Assembly (NCBI GenBank): GCA_902728285.1
Contig: CACVBU010000749.1
Coordinates: forward strand, 113,798 to 177,797
DNA: 64,000 bases
Origin: Clytia hemisphaerica
Lineage: Eukaryota; Cnidaria; Hydrozoa; Leptothecata; Clytiidae
Direction: 5' to 3'
Shown here one piece after another: positions 1 to 11,675 of this stretch; the first letter of the stretch is position 1, and each line of letters opens with the position of its first letter. Made by a program: the position numbers and the translations under genes. The notes under the pieces were generated by a model. The model was not told the DNA's origin, searched no databases, and saw only the letters and a list, made by a program, of their open reading frames with translations.

Positions 1-1719
1 GCGACGAAGAGCGCTGAAATTTGCACACCACCCTTGAGATAAACTCTATTGGCTTCCAATAGTTTCCAGTTCCAAAGATAACCGCTTCCCCACAGGAGCC
101 CAACTTGTCATTTCGGCCGAAATGAGGTTTGACGGTTACCAATTTTAGGAGCAGGCTGCGACGGGAGCGCTGAAATTTGCACACACACCCTTGAGAATAA
201 ACTAGTGGCTTCCAATAGTTTCCAGTTCCAAAGATAACCGCTCTCCCCCCACAGGAGCCCAACTTGTCATTTCGGCAGAAATGAGGTTTGACGGTTACCA
301 ATTTTAGAGGAGCACGCTGCGACGGAGAGCGCTGAATTTTGCACACACACCCTTAGAATAAACTCTATTGGCTTCCGATAGTTTCCAGTTCCAAAGATAA
401 CCGCTCTCCCCCACAGGTCCCCAACTTGTCATTTCCCCGAAATGAGGTTGACGGTTACCCAATTTTTAAGAGGGAGCACGCTGCGGCGGAGAGCGCTGAA
501 ATTTTGCACACACACCCTTGAGAATAAACTCTATTGGCTTCCAATAGTTTCCAGTTCCAAAGATAACCGCTCTCCCCCACAGGAGCCCAACTTGTCATTT
601 CGGCCGAAATGAGGTTTGACGGTTACCAATTTGTAGAGGGAGCACGCTGCGACGGAGAGCACTGAAATTTTGCACACACACCCTTGAGAATAAACTCTAT
701 TGGCTTCCGATAGTTTCCAGTTCCAAAGATAACCGCTCTCCCCCACAGGTGCCCAACTTGTCATTTCCGCCGAAATGAGGTTTGACGGTTACCAATTTTT
801 AGAGGGAGCACGCTGCGGCGGAGAGCGCTGAAATTTTGCACACACACCCTTGAGAATAAACTCTATTGGCTTCCAATAGTTTCCAGTTCCAAAGATAACC
901 GCTCTCCCCACAGGAGCCCAACTTGTGTCATTTCGGCCGAAATGAGGTTTGACGGTTACCAATTTTTAGAGGAGCACGCTGCGACGAGAGCGCTGAAATT
1001 TTGCACACACACCCTTGAGAATAAACTATTGGCTTCCGATAGTTTCCAGTTCCAAAGATAACCGCTCTCCCCCACAGGTGCCCAAGTTGTCATTTCGGCC
1101 GAAATGAGGTTTGACGGTTACCAATTTTTAGAGGGAGCACGCTGCGGCGGAGAGCGCTGAAATTTTGCACACACACCCTTGAGAATAAAACTCTATTGGC
1201 TTCCAATATTTCCAGTTCCAAGATAACCCTCTCCCCACAGGAGCCCAACTTGTCATTTCGGCCGAAATGAGGTTTGACGGTTACCAATTTTTAGAGGGAG
1301 CACGCTGCGACGGAGAGCGCTGAAATTTTGCACACACACCCTTGAGAATAAACTCTATTGGCTTCCGATAGTTTCCAGTTCCAAAGATAACCGCTCTCCC
1401 CCACAGGTGCCCAACTTGTCATTTTGGCCGAAATGAGGTTTGACGGTTACCAATTTTTAGAGGGAGCACGCTGCGACGGAGAGCGCTGAAATTTTGCACA
1501 CGCACCCTTGAGAATAAACTCTATTGGCTTCCAATAGTTTCCAGTTTCCAAAGATAACCGCTCTCCCCACAGGAGCCCAACTTTTCATTTCGGCCGAAAT
1601 GAGGTTTGACGGTTACCAATTTTTAGAGGAGCACGCTGCGACGGAGAGCGCTGAAATTTTGCACACAACACCTTGAGAAAAACTCTATGGTTCCAATAGT
1701 TCCAGTTCCAAAAAGTCCA
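1..1719. repeat. Satellite array, ~166-bp monomer
   Basis: About ten and a half head-to-tail monomers. The word ggcttcc recurs at 51, 207, 370, 536, 702, 868, 1031, 1198, 1360 and 1526, a spacing of 156-167 bp. From the third copy on, monomers alternate between type A (ggcttccAATAG with caggAgccc) and type B (ggcttccGATAG with caggTgccc), giving a dimer of about 332 bp. Most copies hold the 18-bp palindrome tcatttcggccgaaatga. The array is open at the left edge and decays at 1690-1720. Short ORFs here are a by-product of the repeat and are not genes. Confidence 0.95.
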
Positions 1720-1850
1720 AAACTTCAAAACGCAAATTGAGAATATCAAACGAATCAAACGAAAACGTCAACGTAGAATACAAACCAACTTCAACTAATA
1801 AATTATTTCACAGTCTAGTTTTAGTATTTTTATGTTCTGATTTACAGCCT

Positions 1851-2230
1851 GGTCTCCCTAGAGCGTTTTGCATTCTCGTATGAGAATGCAGTCCGGCTGC
1901 TTGCGCTCACTTTGCTAAAGCCGTAAGGACCAATCTACACGGCGTGGAGCATTCTGAAACAAAAATAGGATAGTCCTCCAGCTGCTAGTGAAGATAGGGC
2001 TTTCTGTTACACGAAAACATGAAAAAGAAGAAAACAGAGGCAAGTTCATTTTCCAAGAAAACATGGTTGGTCATGATAATGCATGCAAACTTTTTTATGG
2101 ACTTTGGTGTAATCTTTGGATGTTTTTAATAGTTTTAGATCTTGTAAGACTGCTTTTTATTAATTTCTGTTTTGCTGCCCTGGGTTGGCTAGGAAACATG
2201 GGTTTTCACTTTCATTCTCTAGGGAGACCA
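1851..2230. mobile_element. MITE-like element with 14-bp inverted ends
   Basis: tggtctccctagag at about 1850-1863 is repeated in inverse at 2217-2230. Just inside the left end is a near-palindrome (gcattctcgtatgagaatgc). The interior has no recognisable coding capacity. The roughly 380-bp size and terminal inverted repeats fit a non-autonomous DNA element. No target duplication was found, so the exact edges are uncertain. Confidence 0.5.
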
Positions 2231-2727
2231 AGCTCTATAATTTAAGAACTTTGTATGTTGAGGTAAATTTTGTTTTTTCTTAAATTTTGAGCTTGGATAT
2301 CCAGGCTATATCAGATGGTGTTACTAATTTTCATTGAAAATGCCTGTTTCAGACTTGCCAAAAGAGGTATGTTACAAAAATTCATAAATTTCTCATTTTA
2401 AATGATGAAAAAATGTTTTGAAAGTGAAAAATTGGAGGTAAGTTACAAAATCTGTTTAAGTAAAAAGCTGTAAGTAACAAAGATTTTTTTTAAATTTTGC
2501 TTAAAAAGATGTAAGTAACACATTTTTGAACAAAAAATGAATTAATCAAAATACTTTCAATAAGATCTGAATAGATTTTATGGAAATCAATTCTTTGCTA
2601 GATTCTTTATATTTAGTGTAAAAATTGGTACTAAATGGTCAAAATTGATCCTGCTGGCACGTTTTTCTTGATTTATTTCAAATCCAGAATATTCAAAAAT
2701 TGTTACATACCTCCTTTGGCTCTAAAA

Positions 2728-4632
2728 CGGCAGAATTGCGCGCTTATGTTCCAAGGCCGTAAGCGCGCAATTGCACGGTTATCAAAATGGCAGAATTTTT
2801 TTAAGCGTGTAATATTACACGCTTATCGAAATTGTTCTGCCTGAAACGGGCGGTAAGGCCAGGCCCAATTGATAGCTTGGTTCGTGTCCTCCGACCGACT
2901 CTAAATTTTCTAGAAAAAGTGTTTCACTTTGAGTCGGAAAAAAAAATTACCTCCTTTTCACATGATAACTCTATCTCTGCGGTTCTTTTTTGACTGGCTG
3001 TTTTGATTCTTCTATAAACAACATCCACTTCACGCACAGAAAATGTCCCGGTGTAACCCGTACTTAAAAACAAATATTAAAGCACCTAAAAGCAGAGACT
3101 TGCAGCTGTATTCCTTTAAGCACACGCCGCATCGCCTTAATCTCCAACTAGAAGTTATCTTGCGATCGATCGCGGCGCGTGCCTTTGTGGATCCAGGCTT
3201 TAGGCTATTTCTTTACATTCGCGTATGGATTCCAGGATTGCACGATTGCTAGAGGAATTTCAAAAATTGAGATTTTTGGTGGGAAAATCAGTGTGGCTCG
3301 AATCCTTCAGATCCTTGGTTAGAAAAAGCTATACCTGTTTCCTTTTTTCTTCCCAGATTCAACAAGCCATCAACCAACAAAATTACCACTGACATCTGAA
3401 AATTCACACAGCCTTTCCACTAGACACTTCTAAATTATCTGCCATTATGAAGATGTTCTGAAATTAACCAATCGGGTTTACAATCGGAATTCCTCTGGGA
3501 GTTAGCGAGTCGGGAAATGTAAAGTTATGTAATAGGTAATACATAATTTTTCCGGGGGTTAAACTTATAAATAAAATTGAAATGGTTTGTTCTTTTCTTC
3601 ATTATATATTTAAGTTTTCATTATCAAAATTCTAGAAATGCTAGTTTGTAGACCATATTAGAAAATGGGTTATATATTCGCAAAATAAACACTTACAAAA
3701 GCTATTACTTACTATCTTTACCCCCGCTTTTTAAACAACGTCTTCTGTGGGCGTGATATCAGGCGGAGACAAAACGCCCTCATCGTAAGATTCTCGGGTC
3801 GTCTTATTGTTTGTTCCTTTTGTCGAGTCTTTCGGTCCTATTGTTCATGCTAAATCCATACACGATGATGTCAATGTTTGGCGGCATACCTGAAAATAAA
3901 AAACAAAAAGATTATCACATTATTTTTGCATGAATTACGCTACCTTATACGTCATTATAAAATTATACAAAACGAAAGCCAGTCTAGGCCGCCCGCCTAG
4001 AGCGCGGGCCCTAATATTTTTTCTCTCGCTGTCTTCAGGGGAAAACGAAAGTGATCGATATTCTTCGAAGGAAGAATTTGCCAAACAAACCCCTAGACAA
4101 AAAGATGTATTTTGAAGTTGGGAATGGATCCTGCGAAGATGAAAAAATTTTGACTAGGCGTTTTTTTGGCAAAGCCAAAAACTCTAATTTTTTTCTTCCC
4201 TCAAGCTAAAAAGGTTACAGGTTTTGAGCAATCGAGGTTAAAAATCAGCAAAAAGCTGGTATTTTCCGTAAATCTGAGAATCGCGATAAGATCCTCACTG
4301 AAAATGAAAAAAAGGTTCCAATTTTAGCTACCGACCGACCGACCGACCCATTTTTCAAAGCTTCTAGGACACGAACCAAACAATCAATTGGGCCTGGCCT
4401 AAGCGGTAAGCGTGCAATTGCAACCTTTATTATTCTGACACGCAATTCCTTCCGAAAGCTCTGTTGAATTTCAAAAGCCTAGGGCAGTTTTACTCAAAAT
4501 TTATCGTAGAAGAAGATTCCATAAAAATCCCTTGAAATCCAAAAGCAATTTCAACCGGGGCGGGAGCAGGCGTAAATTATAACCATGCAATTGCGCGCTT
4601 ACGCCCTCGGAACATATGCGTGTAATTGAGAG
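2728..4632. repeat. 1.9-kb diverged inverted repeat
   Basis: Two blocks on the left (2728-2782, around gcgcgcaattgcacgg; 2850-2905, around aggcccaattgatagcttgg then ttcgtgtcctccgaccgac) recur inverted and in mirrored order on the right (4583-4632 and 4329-4405). The right copy carries an expanded run of gaccgacc at 4330. The arms are imperfect, so this is an old foldback or terminal-inverted-repeat element. The 1.4 kb between the arms shows no gene. Confidence 0.6.
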
Positions 4633-4974
4633 GATTTCCCAGACTGGACTAGAGTCTACTTCTGGCTGAACTTTGCTTTTTGATAATTTTTGATGACGCT
4701 GAGTCCAGTGAAGTAGACTAGGAGCGTTTGACATATCTAGCGTTTGGCGAGGTTGCCATTTTGAAAAAGAATGTTTAAAATCTAAAATACAAAAAAACTA
4801 CTTGGAGTTGAAAGATATAATCAAAAATGAGAAACAAACATCAATAACAGATTTGCAATCCCTTATTCTCAAATAAAAACATTGCTTTATACTGTTTTTA
4901 CCTTCTAAAAACAACTAAAATCTGGCGGACTGTTTTACAGTCTGCCTAAGCAAAAGTATAATACCATATACTAC

Positions 4975-5029
4975 CGGGGGCCACTTAATCGCGCCATCCA
5001 GTCCATCAAAAAGCTTTAAGTGGACCCCG
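4975..5029. repeat. Short foldback sequence
   Basis: cgggggccacttaa and ttaagtggaccccgg form a hairpin with a loop of about 25 bases. It sits just left of the 27-bp repeat that starts the next element. Confidence 0.5.
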
Positions 5030-5043
5030 GGCTAGCTTAGCTC

Positions 5044-7228
5044 AGAGATTTGGGAAAAGAGGATAAGAATCGCCGCTGCTTTCTATGTTTTCTTATTGTT
5101 GGCCATTGAATTCGGCGTCGTTTGAAGTCGCTAGGCTAGGGAACAACTTGGCCAAGAAGTTGCAGTGAAAAAAATGGCGTTATGTGCAGTATTATAACAG
5201 TTCAAGAAAAACTGTCTGAATTTACTCCTTTGGAGGGGTTTCCTACTTATATAAACAACTGAAAAACAAATAACGATCTTTTGGGGTTTCCACTGACAAA
5301 AAAATCTGCTGCTCCATGCTTTATTTTTTGAGAACAAGATGGTGGAAGCAGGCATGCTAAAATTGGATGTGAAATGGGACCTTTTTATTTTTAGCTAGTT
5401 TGCCTTACTGGAAAGTCTTTCAGAGTCAAAATAAAGTGGTTTGGGTTGGCAAAAGGTTGTAAGTGACTAGCCTAGCTTTGGTTTTTATTGGCACCTTCTA
5501 GATCTTTTTGGCACATCCTTCAAAGATAGCTGAAAAATTATTTAAAAAGTGTATTTTTTGTTTGTTATGTTGAATAAAATTAATTATTTTTGTGTTGCAA
5601 ACATAATTTTTATGGGTAGCAGTAAGGTTAATTAAATGACAACCTATAGCTTAGTTTTACATGGCAAATCTTCAAACTTTCTTAGCATTTTGATTGAAGA
5701 TGGGCAGATGGGCAAAATCGACTAAAAATGTTGTTTTTTTTTCCTAGTTTTAGATGAAAACATAATGTTATCCTAGCAAAACTTGCTTGATGGCAATGGA
5801 CAATGGATTTTAGATTTGGTAAGTATGCTAAATTATTCTTGATGCCTTTTTAGCTTGTACTGGGGAAAAACATTTTTTTGGGGTTGAAATTTCAAGTTTT
5901 TGTACGTAACAGAAAATTGCAATCAAAGTTCTAATATTTCTACTTATGTAATTTATAAAACTATGACTCTGACCGGTTTGGCTCTGACCGGTTTGTAGAT
6001 TTGCTCTGACCGGTTAGTAGATTGGCTCTGACCGGTTAATAGATTGGCTCTGACCGATTAATAGATTGGCTCTGACCGGTTAATAGATTGGCTCTGACCG
6101 ATTAATAGATTGGCTCTGACCGGTTAGTAGATTGGCTCTGACCGGTTAGTAGATTGGCTTTTTACGTGTATTTTCTATAAGAATATACAAGTAGTAACAG
6201 CTGCGAGGCTATATTCTTCCCCCATATTCTCAGGTGTAATGGGGCCTTTAGAATCACACCTCTATTGGAATTAGTGAGCCCCAAGAGTGACCGATTTTTC
6301 ATACACTGTTTCACAATATATATGTTTATTTTCCAAGGTGCTTTTAGTGAGGAAGGGTCAAGTCAAAGTTTTTTTATTGTAATTAATTTTCTTGCAATTA
6401 TTTAAGTAACTTTTTGGAAGCAATAAGACAAATAAAATTGACATAACAAGAATCAAATTAGTCCAGAAATTTAACCAGTTTATTATTATTATTTTTTGTT
6501 ATTACAACGCGACCAAATAAAGATTTTTGTATAGTTTTTGTTAAATGTGTTTATTTTGTGTGCTACTGTTTTGTATTATATTGCTATTATTTTTCGCTTT
6601 GTTGTGTAAACTTCAAAAAGTTCTTACAAAAAAATTCATGATATTTTTGATTTCTTGTCATTGATATCATGAATTGCCATTGTTTTAGTCCTGTTTTTTT
6701 CTTTCCCTTCTCCTTCATTGTTTTAATATTCAACCAAAGCTAGCTCTTTTTATATGGTTTTCAAAACACTTTAGCCCGAGAAGTAATGAAAAACTATATT
6801 AGTTTTACCAGCTTCGTTTTGTGTTGAATGCAATGAATTTTAAATTCTTTACTAGTAATTATTTCTATTTCTACAATATAATCTGTGACATTGGTTCGAG
6901 CATTCCTTGAGGAAAGTATTTTGGCTAAAACTGAAACTTTTTGGCTTGACTTATACTGTATCCGCCCTGTCCAAAATGAAAAGTGCTTATAAAAAAATAC
7001 CAAAATCCCCGATAGTAGAAATATTTTTATTTCACTTTCGATATCAACCACGGCTGCCATTTTTTGTTTGTACTTCTGGTCTTGTGCACATAGAATAATG
7101 AAGCGCTCCGATTGGCTCAGAACTAAAACAATCGATCGGGCGCAGATATTTCAATAGAACAAAAGGCTTCCTAGCCTATATTTCTATAGCTGAATAGCGC
7201 AATTCTTATCCTCTTTTCCCAAATCTCT
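5044..7228. mobile_element. 2.2-kb element with 27-bp inverted ends
   Basis: Positions 5044-5070 (beginning agagatttgggaaaagagg) and 7202-7228 are perfect inverted copies. Between them lie AT-rich sequence, the minisatellite at 5963-6159 and no convincing ORF; the 88-aa minus-strand ORF near 6794-7060 resembles nothing recognisable. This could be a non-autonomous DNA transposon or two solo ends in opposite orientation. Confidence 0.45.
5963..6159. repeat. 22-bp minisatellite
   Basis: About nine tandem copies of a unit close to ggctctgaccggttaatag plus att. Variation is concentrated at ggtta(a/g)t and at ccg(g/a)tt. The units are directly adjacent, with no spacers. Confidence 0.9.
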
Positions 7229-7467
7229 GCTTAGCTCTAACTCTAAAACAGCATCTAATAACATGAAAACCAGAATATGATTCTTCAATGGGAATCAAAA
7301 CTATAAAGTGCACTTACAAACATCAATATGTCAGATCTATTCTAACAAAATTAATAACGACACAACTTCCATCAAAATTTTCTATCACAGCTACGTCTAC
7401 CATTTTAAGCGCGGTCCGAGGATTGAGTCGAAAACGCTCGCAGAACACCCGCGAACTCCCGTGTCAC

Positions 7468-8181
7468 ACATAGAATTCTTACTCTTCAAAACACTGCACT
7501 AAGACTCATGACCTTTAGTGAGCCAAGAACTTCTGCCACTCCCCTGTTTGCTGAGCTTAAATTACTCAAAATCTTTGATCAGGTGAAAGTAATGAATATT
7601 TTATTTATTCAAAAATACCTCCAGGGTAATCTTCCATCTGATGTCCTATCAACACTTAATTTTGATGAAATTGTTCACAAAACTGGCACCAGGGGCAAAG
7701 CTATTAAACTACTAAAATTTTCAACGGTCAAAACCACAAATTTTGGACTTAACTCTTTCTCTCGTCTTTCGTCAAAACAATGGAATGAGTTACTAATAAA
7801 TCATCCTGACACTGATTTTCACAACCTTGATACTGATGAACTAAAATCTTTAGCTACAAAATTCTATTTAGACAAATACAAAGCTGAAGACGAATGTGTG
7901 TTTTCCCAGGGTGGGAGGGGGTGGGTGGTGTAACAGGAAGAACTTTATATATAAAACTACTCAAATAAATTCATAAAATAAAAGTAAAAATATTTCTTAT
8001 ATTCATTATTTTGTTGTCGCTATTAATATTATGATAATCGTTTATTCATTTTTTCTTTAGTTCTGTAACAATTTTTCAGTTTCTTCTAGGTTCCCCATTG
8101 TATTAGAGAAATCTATTTTTTTTGTTGTAAGGGGTTATCCTGCTGCGTTGCAGCAAAAATATATTCAATTCAATTCAATTT
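7468..8181 (+). pseudogene. LINE 3' fragment (reverse transcriptase C-terminus)
   Basis: The frame reads into the 7508-7933 ORF from upstream as HRILTLQNTALRLMTF, then ATPLFAELKLLKIFDQVKVM. This is the pattern at the C-terminus of CR1/jockey-type LINE reverse transcriptases (a conserved L-Q-x-x-A-x-R-L stretch, then paired leucine-rich segments). It is followed by an AT-rich 3' UTR and ends in an attca repeat at about 8162-8181, a tail typical of non-LTR retrotransposons. The endonuclease and catalytic RT domains are absent, so the copy is 5'-truncated. The left edge near 7468 is approximate. Confidence 0.8.
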
Positions 8182-8443
8182 CGGTGCGAAAAAAAGAAAA
8201 AAAAGAAAAATAGTCTTCGAGTGAATTTATTGACCCATAACTTACCCAATACTTTGAGTTTTGCACCCAAACTTTTTTTCAAATAGTAGAGAATTTATCA
8301 GAGATGAGAATTAAAAAAAATCACTTCAACATCTTTTTTCTATCAAAAGTTACATTCATTTCCCCATCACGCGTTGCCATCTTGAGAAAGAAAATGTCAC
8401 GGCACCAAAATTTTTTTTGATCGAGATGTAAACAAACAGCCGT

Positions 8444-8686
8444 CGCTATTGAAGCGATGGTCCGTTCATTCCCATTTCTTTTTTACTGAATGCGGAAGGT
8501 CCAAGCTTTCTTTTGAAGTCTGCTGATGCAGGTTTTAGTCGGAAAGTGACAGTAAAGAAGATTTTTAAGATTTTTTATACTTTTCTTTAACTTTTCACAT
8601 TATCAGCAGACATCAAAAGAATCCTTAAAGCTTGGGCTTTCTGTTGGTAACATTTGTTTTTCTTCAAATGGATTGCTTCAATAGCA
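8444..8686. mobile_element. Palindromic MITE-like element
   Basis: Outer arms cgctattgaagcgatgg and gattgcttcaatagc, and inner arms ccaagctttcttttgaagtc and the inverse around 8603-8637, make a nested imperfect hairpin of about 240 bp. There is no ORF. Exact ends are not defined. Confidence 0.5.
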
Positions 8687-8792
8687 ATTGCTATTTAAAA
8701 CATGATGGTTGAGAAGTTTTTAACCTCGCGCCAGCAGACCGCGTGTGTGTGTGATGTCATCTTTGTAATCTGCTTCTGCGCCCCATTTTGGA

Positions 8793-9408
8793 ATATTAGG
8801 CACTTTCTGCAATCACAACGAGTACGACAACGAGAACGTGAAAACATCAAATTCACACCTTAGAGCTGTCAAAACTCTGAGTAAACTCCAATTAGCCGTT
8901 TTCTCTTCTTGTGCCCGACGGCAAATCACTCATTTTGCCGTTGTCAGACAACGTGAGATTTCTAACATAAAAATTAACATCAAGCAAAAAGTAAAACAAT
9001 TTTGAAAATTATATTTCAGAATCTTTAAACTTTTATCATTTTTTAGCTTTTTTTCTTGTACTAGATGTGTAAGTTTCAAGTATTGAATTTTTGAAATACT
9101 GATTTTAAATTTGTTCAGTTTGTTAATCTCTTTACTAATAACATTACAAAATAATTCTGATTATTAGACATTACAGTATTTTTAGTTTGTATTGAAAAAG
9201 AAAAGCTTCGAGATTTTCTCCAGGATTTTTCGTTTTTCGTTACTTTAAAAAAATGATAGACGTTGTCGTTGTGAAAAATAATTGCTGAATCAAAAATGAG
9301 CCAGAAACGGCAACTTCTCTATTTTTTCACACCTATAATATGTTATTTCACAAGTTTTGCCGTTGTCATTGCCGTTCTCGTTGTGACTGTGGAAAGTCAC
9401 TATTGGAA
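8793..9408. mobile_element. ~615-bp inverted-repeat element
   Basis: The left end (ggcactttctgcaatcacaa then cgag) matches the inverse of the right end (gttctcgttgtgactgtgg then aaagtcac). Extra gacaacg and cgttgtc words lie just inside both ends. The 89-aa ORF at 9340-9609 overlaps the right end and has no recognisable family, so it is not called. Confidence 0.45.
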
Positions 9409-9959
9409 AATTTTGCACACTATGCCTCCAAGATCTCAATGATTTCTACCATTCTCTGCATACTGGGCTCTTTGATGGTGCCGGGATCATCAGTGGATAG
9501 TATTGAATTATCGTTATCCCTTTATTTTCATTTCTGGAACTTTTGCACAAAAAAAGGAAAATACAATAAAAACAAAAAGAATTATTTTTCCTGCTCTATT
9601 CACATATAGATGATGAAGTTGAAAGATTTTCTATGTGGCTTTTTTTTTGCAAACTTCAAAAATCTGATTTTTGTCCTGCTTTTGGGGTAAAAGTGCTTGC
9701 ATGTAGCATTGGATATATAAAGTCCAAATATGTGTTTCCTGTAAATTTTGTATGAAGAGTTAGGGCTACACTGACAAAAGAAAAATCACAAGCAAGACAA
9801 CAATCAAGATGAAGGTCACAAGTGCAATTTAAAGACTAAGGACCTTTTTGCTAGTCAAAATTTCAAATTGAATAATTAAAAACCCCAGTGTCAAAACGAT
9901 GATGAGAAAAAGTTAATGCACAATTAATGCATAATTATGCTTTAATGTGTCATTGTTTT

Positions 9960-10193
9960 AGTCCCGGCTGGGGGTACTAGGGTTGCGAGCTGACGAGGTG
10001 CCACCCAACTTTTACAAAGTGTTATAAACACAATCTGTAGTTAGGTGGCCGCATCTTTTTGATTAGCTAGACTATAAGGCAGTCTCCCTCCATATATTTT
10101 TTGTGCATATCATCACTTGTATCTTTTCTGTAGTGTTAAATGGTAAATAAATACTTACTTACTTACTTACTTTCGACCCTCGACCCTCGACCC
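9960..10193 (+). mobile_element. Retroelement 3' end with ACTT tail
   Basis: A GC-richer block ends in taaataaatacttacttact and further actt copies (about 10148-10171), the form of a non-LTR retrotransposon 3' terminus. Directly after it are three copies of tcgaccc (10173-10193). No coding part is left. Confidence 0.5.
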
Positions 10194-10474
10194 TTACCAG
10201 TGATTTTTCCGACCCTTAGTGGGACTTTGGAAATCCAAAAAAGGTATAGTTAGTTTTAAGGAATAGCAAAGACATATTGGTGTCTTATTTTGCTAGTAAG
10301 ACTTATTTGCCGGTAATTGGTTTCGAAGCTAGTATTAAAAATGGTAAATCCATGAGAGATATTGGTCGAAAAGAACACCTAAGCACTTTATATGAGAAAA
10401 AGGGAAAGTTAAGATATGATCGTCAATTCTATGTTCATAAGCATTGACGGTTGTCGTCTGAAAAATGCACAAAG

Positions 10475-11546
10475 ATGGCGGAAAAAATTCAAGAAAATAA
10501 TCAAAAATCACCATCAATAAACGACTTTTGCAGCCCGTCAAAGTGCATCATAAATGAAGAAAACGCACTAAAAGATACCCTACAATGCAGGAAGTGCCAC
10601 CGTTTAGTCCATTATCTTTGTACAGAACTGCCACTTTACCAGATCCAGATATGCTTGTCATACAAATCAAGAAGTTTCCAGTGTCATAATACTGTACCAA
10701 AATTGCACCACAGGTAATGGAAAGGTATAATTCAAATAAAAAAACAAAAATTGAAGGATTCAAAAACGAAATCAAAGCCTGTGAGAATATAATGAAAAGG
10801 CAGGACAAAGAAATAAACCATTTGAAAGCACAAGACGTCAATGTTATGGTCAACAAAATGAAAGAAACTATCGACACCAGAATAACCACGCTTGAAAAGA
10901 AGATTGAAAACATCATCGAAAAGAAATAAGAGAAAAGACCACCAATGAGCTGCGCTAAAATCACATCCAAACACATCGAGAAAAACATTGGATATGCGAT
11001 TCGAAAAGAAAAGCAGGAGGAGCAGCTGATTCAATCTACAGCACGCAACCTAATTTTTCATGGGATTGATGAATCGACAGATGAAACTGAAGAAGAAACA
11101 AAAATCGAGGACGAAGAATTTATCCATGACAAAATTATTGGTAAGCGGCTCCATCTGAGGAATATAAAGATTACCGAGACGCAGCGGATTGGGAAATTTA
11201 CGAAAGAAAGAGAAGATTAAAGCGAGATACGACCAATTAAAAGTCACATTACGACGAAGAGGACAAGACCAGTGTTGCAAGCAATAAAAAAGAAAAGGCT
11301 TTCCTTACCGAGTGACAGGAGTTGACCAAAAATGAAAGACAGATAATTAAAGAATGGTGTAAGGAAGCCGAAAAAATGAATGCTAAAATCAAGGAAGACA
11401 ACACAAAATGGAAAGTCCGGGGGAGCCCGCGAAAAAAACTCTATTTCAAAAAGATCATTGTAAAAAGTATGAGCGGTTTATAGAGGCCCATGTGTCTTCA
11501 CGGTGGCCTGCAAACCTGTAAAGCTTTATTATTATTATTATTATTG
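10475..11546 (+). pseudogene. LINE ORF1 (PHD-like, coiled-coil, RRM-like), broken
   Basis: An ATG at 10475 opens a protein with the Cys/His cluster LQCRKCHRLVHYLCTELP followed by YQI, as in PHD-like ORF1 proteins of several LINE clades. After a frame change it continues as a Lys/Glu-rich coiled coil (10717-10929), then, past a stop, as RNLIFHGIDESTDE with flanking charged sequence (RRM-like part, to 11220). Another change of frame gives KNERQIIKEWCKEAEKM and VRGSP near 11330-11430, the usual ORF1 C-terminal signature. At least three frame breaks make it a pseudogene. It runs almost directly into a taa/tta microsatellite at 11526-11546 with no ORF2 in between, so it is either 3'-rearranged or an ORF1-only derivative. 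Confidence 0.75.
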
Positions 11547-11675
11547 ATATTCTTGTTCCTACTTCGGAAAAACAATACTTCAGATTAAGTGGCATTTTAA
11601 GTGAGATTTTGTTAGATCATAGCCAAGTTGAAAGATGAACCAAGCCTAAAGTACCAAATACTGCAAAGAAGCCCT

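Noticed and set aside
531-1287. ORFs of 65-77 aa on the minus strand
   Set aside because: They lie in the satellite array and recur with the monomers; no start context or splice support.
5963-6159. Regular 22-bp repeats resembling a CRISPR array
   Set aside because: Units are directly adjacent without unique spacers, and the DNA is eukaryotic; it is a minisatellite.
9340-9609. 89-aa Cys-rich-looking ORF
   Set aside because: Its first part is the inverted end of a repeat element; no family resemblance.
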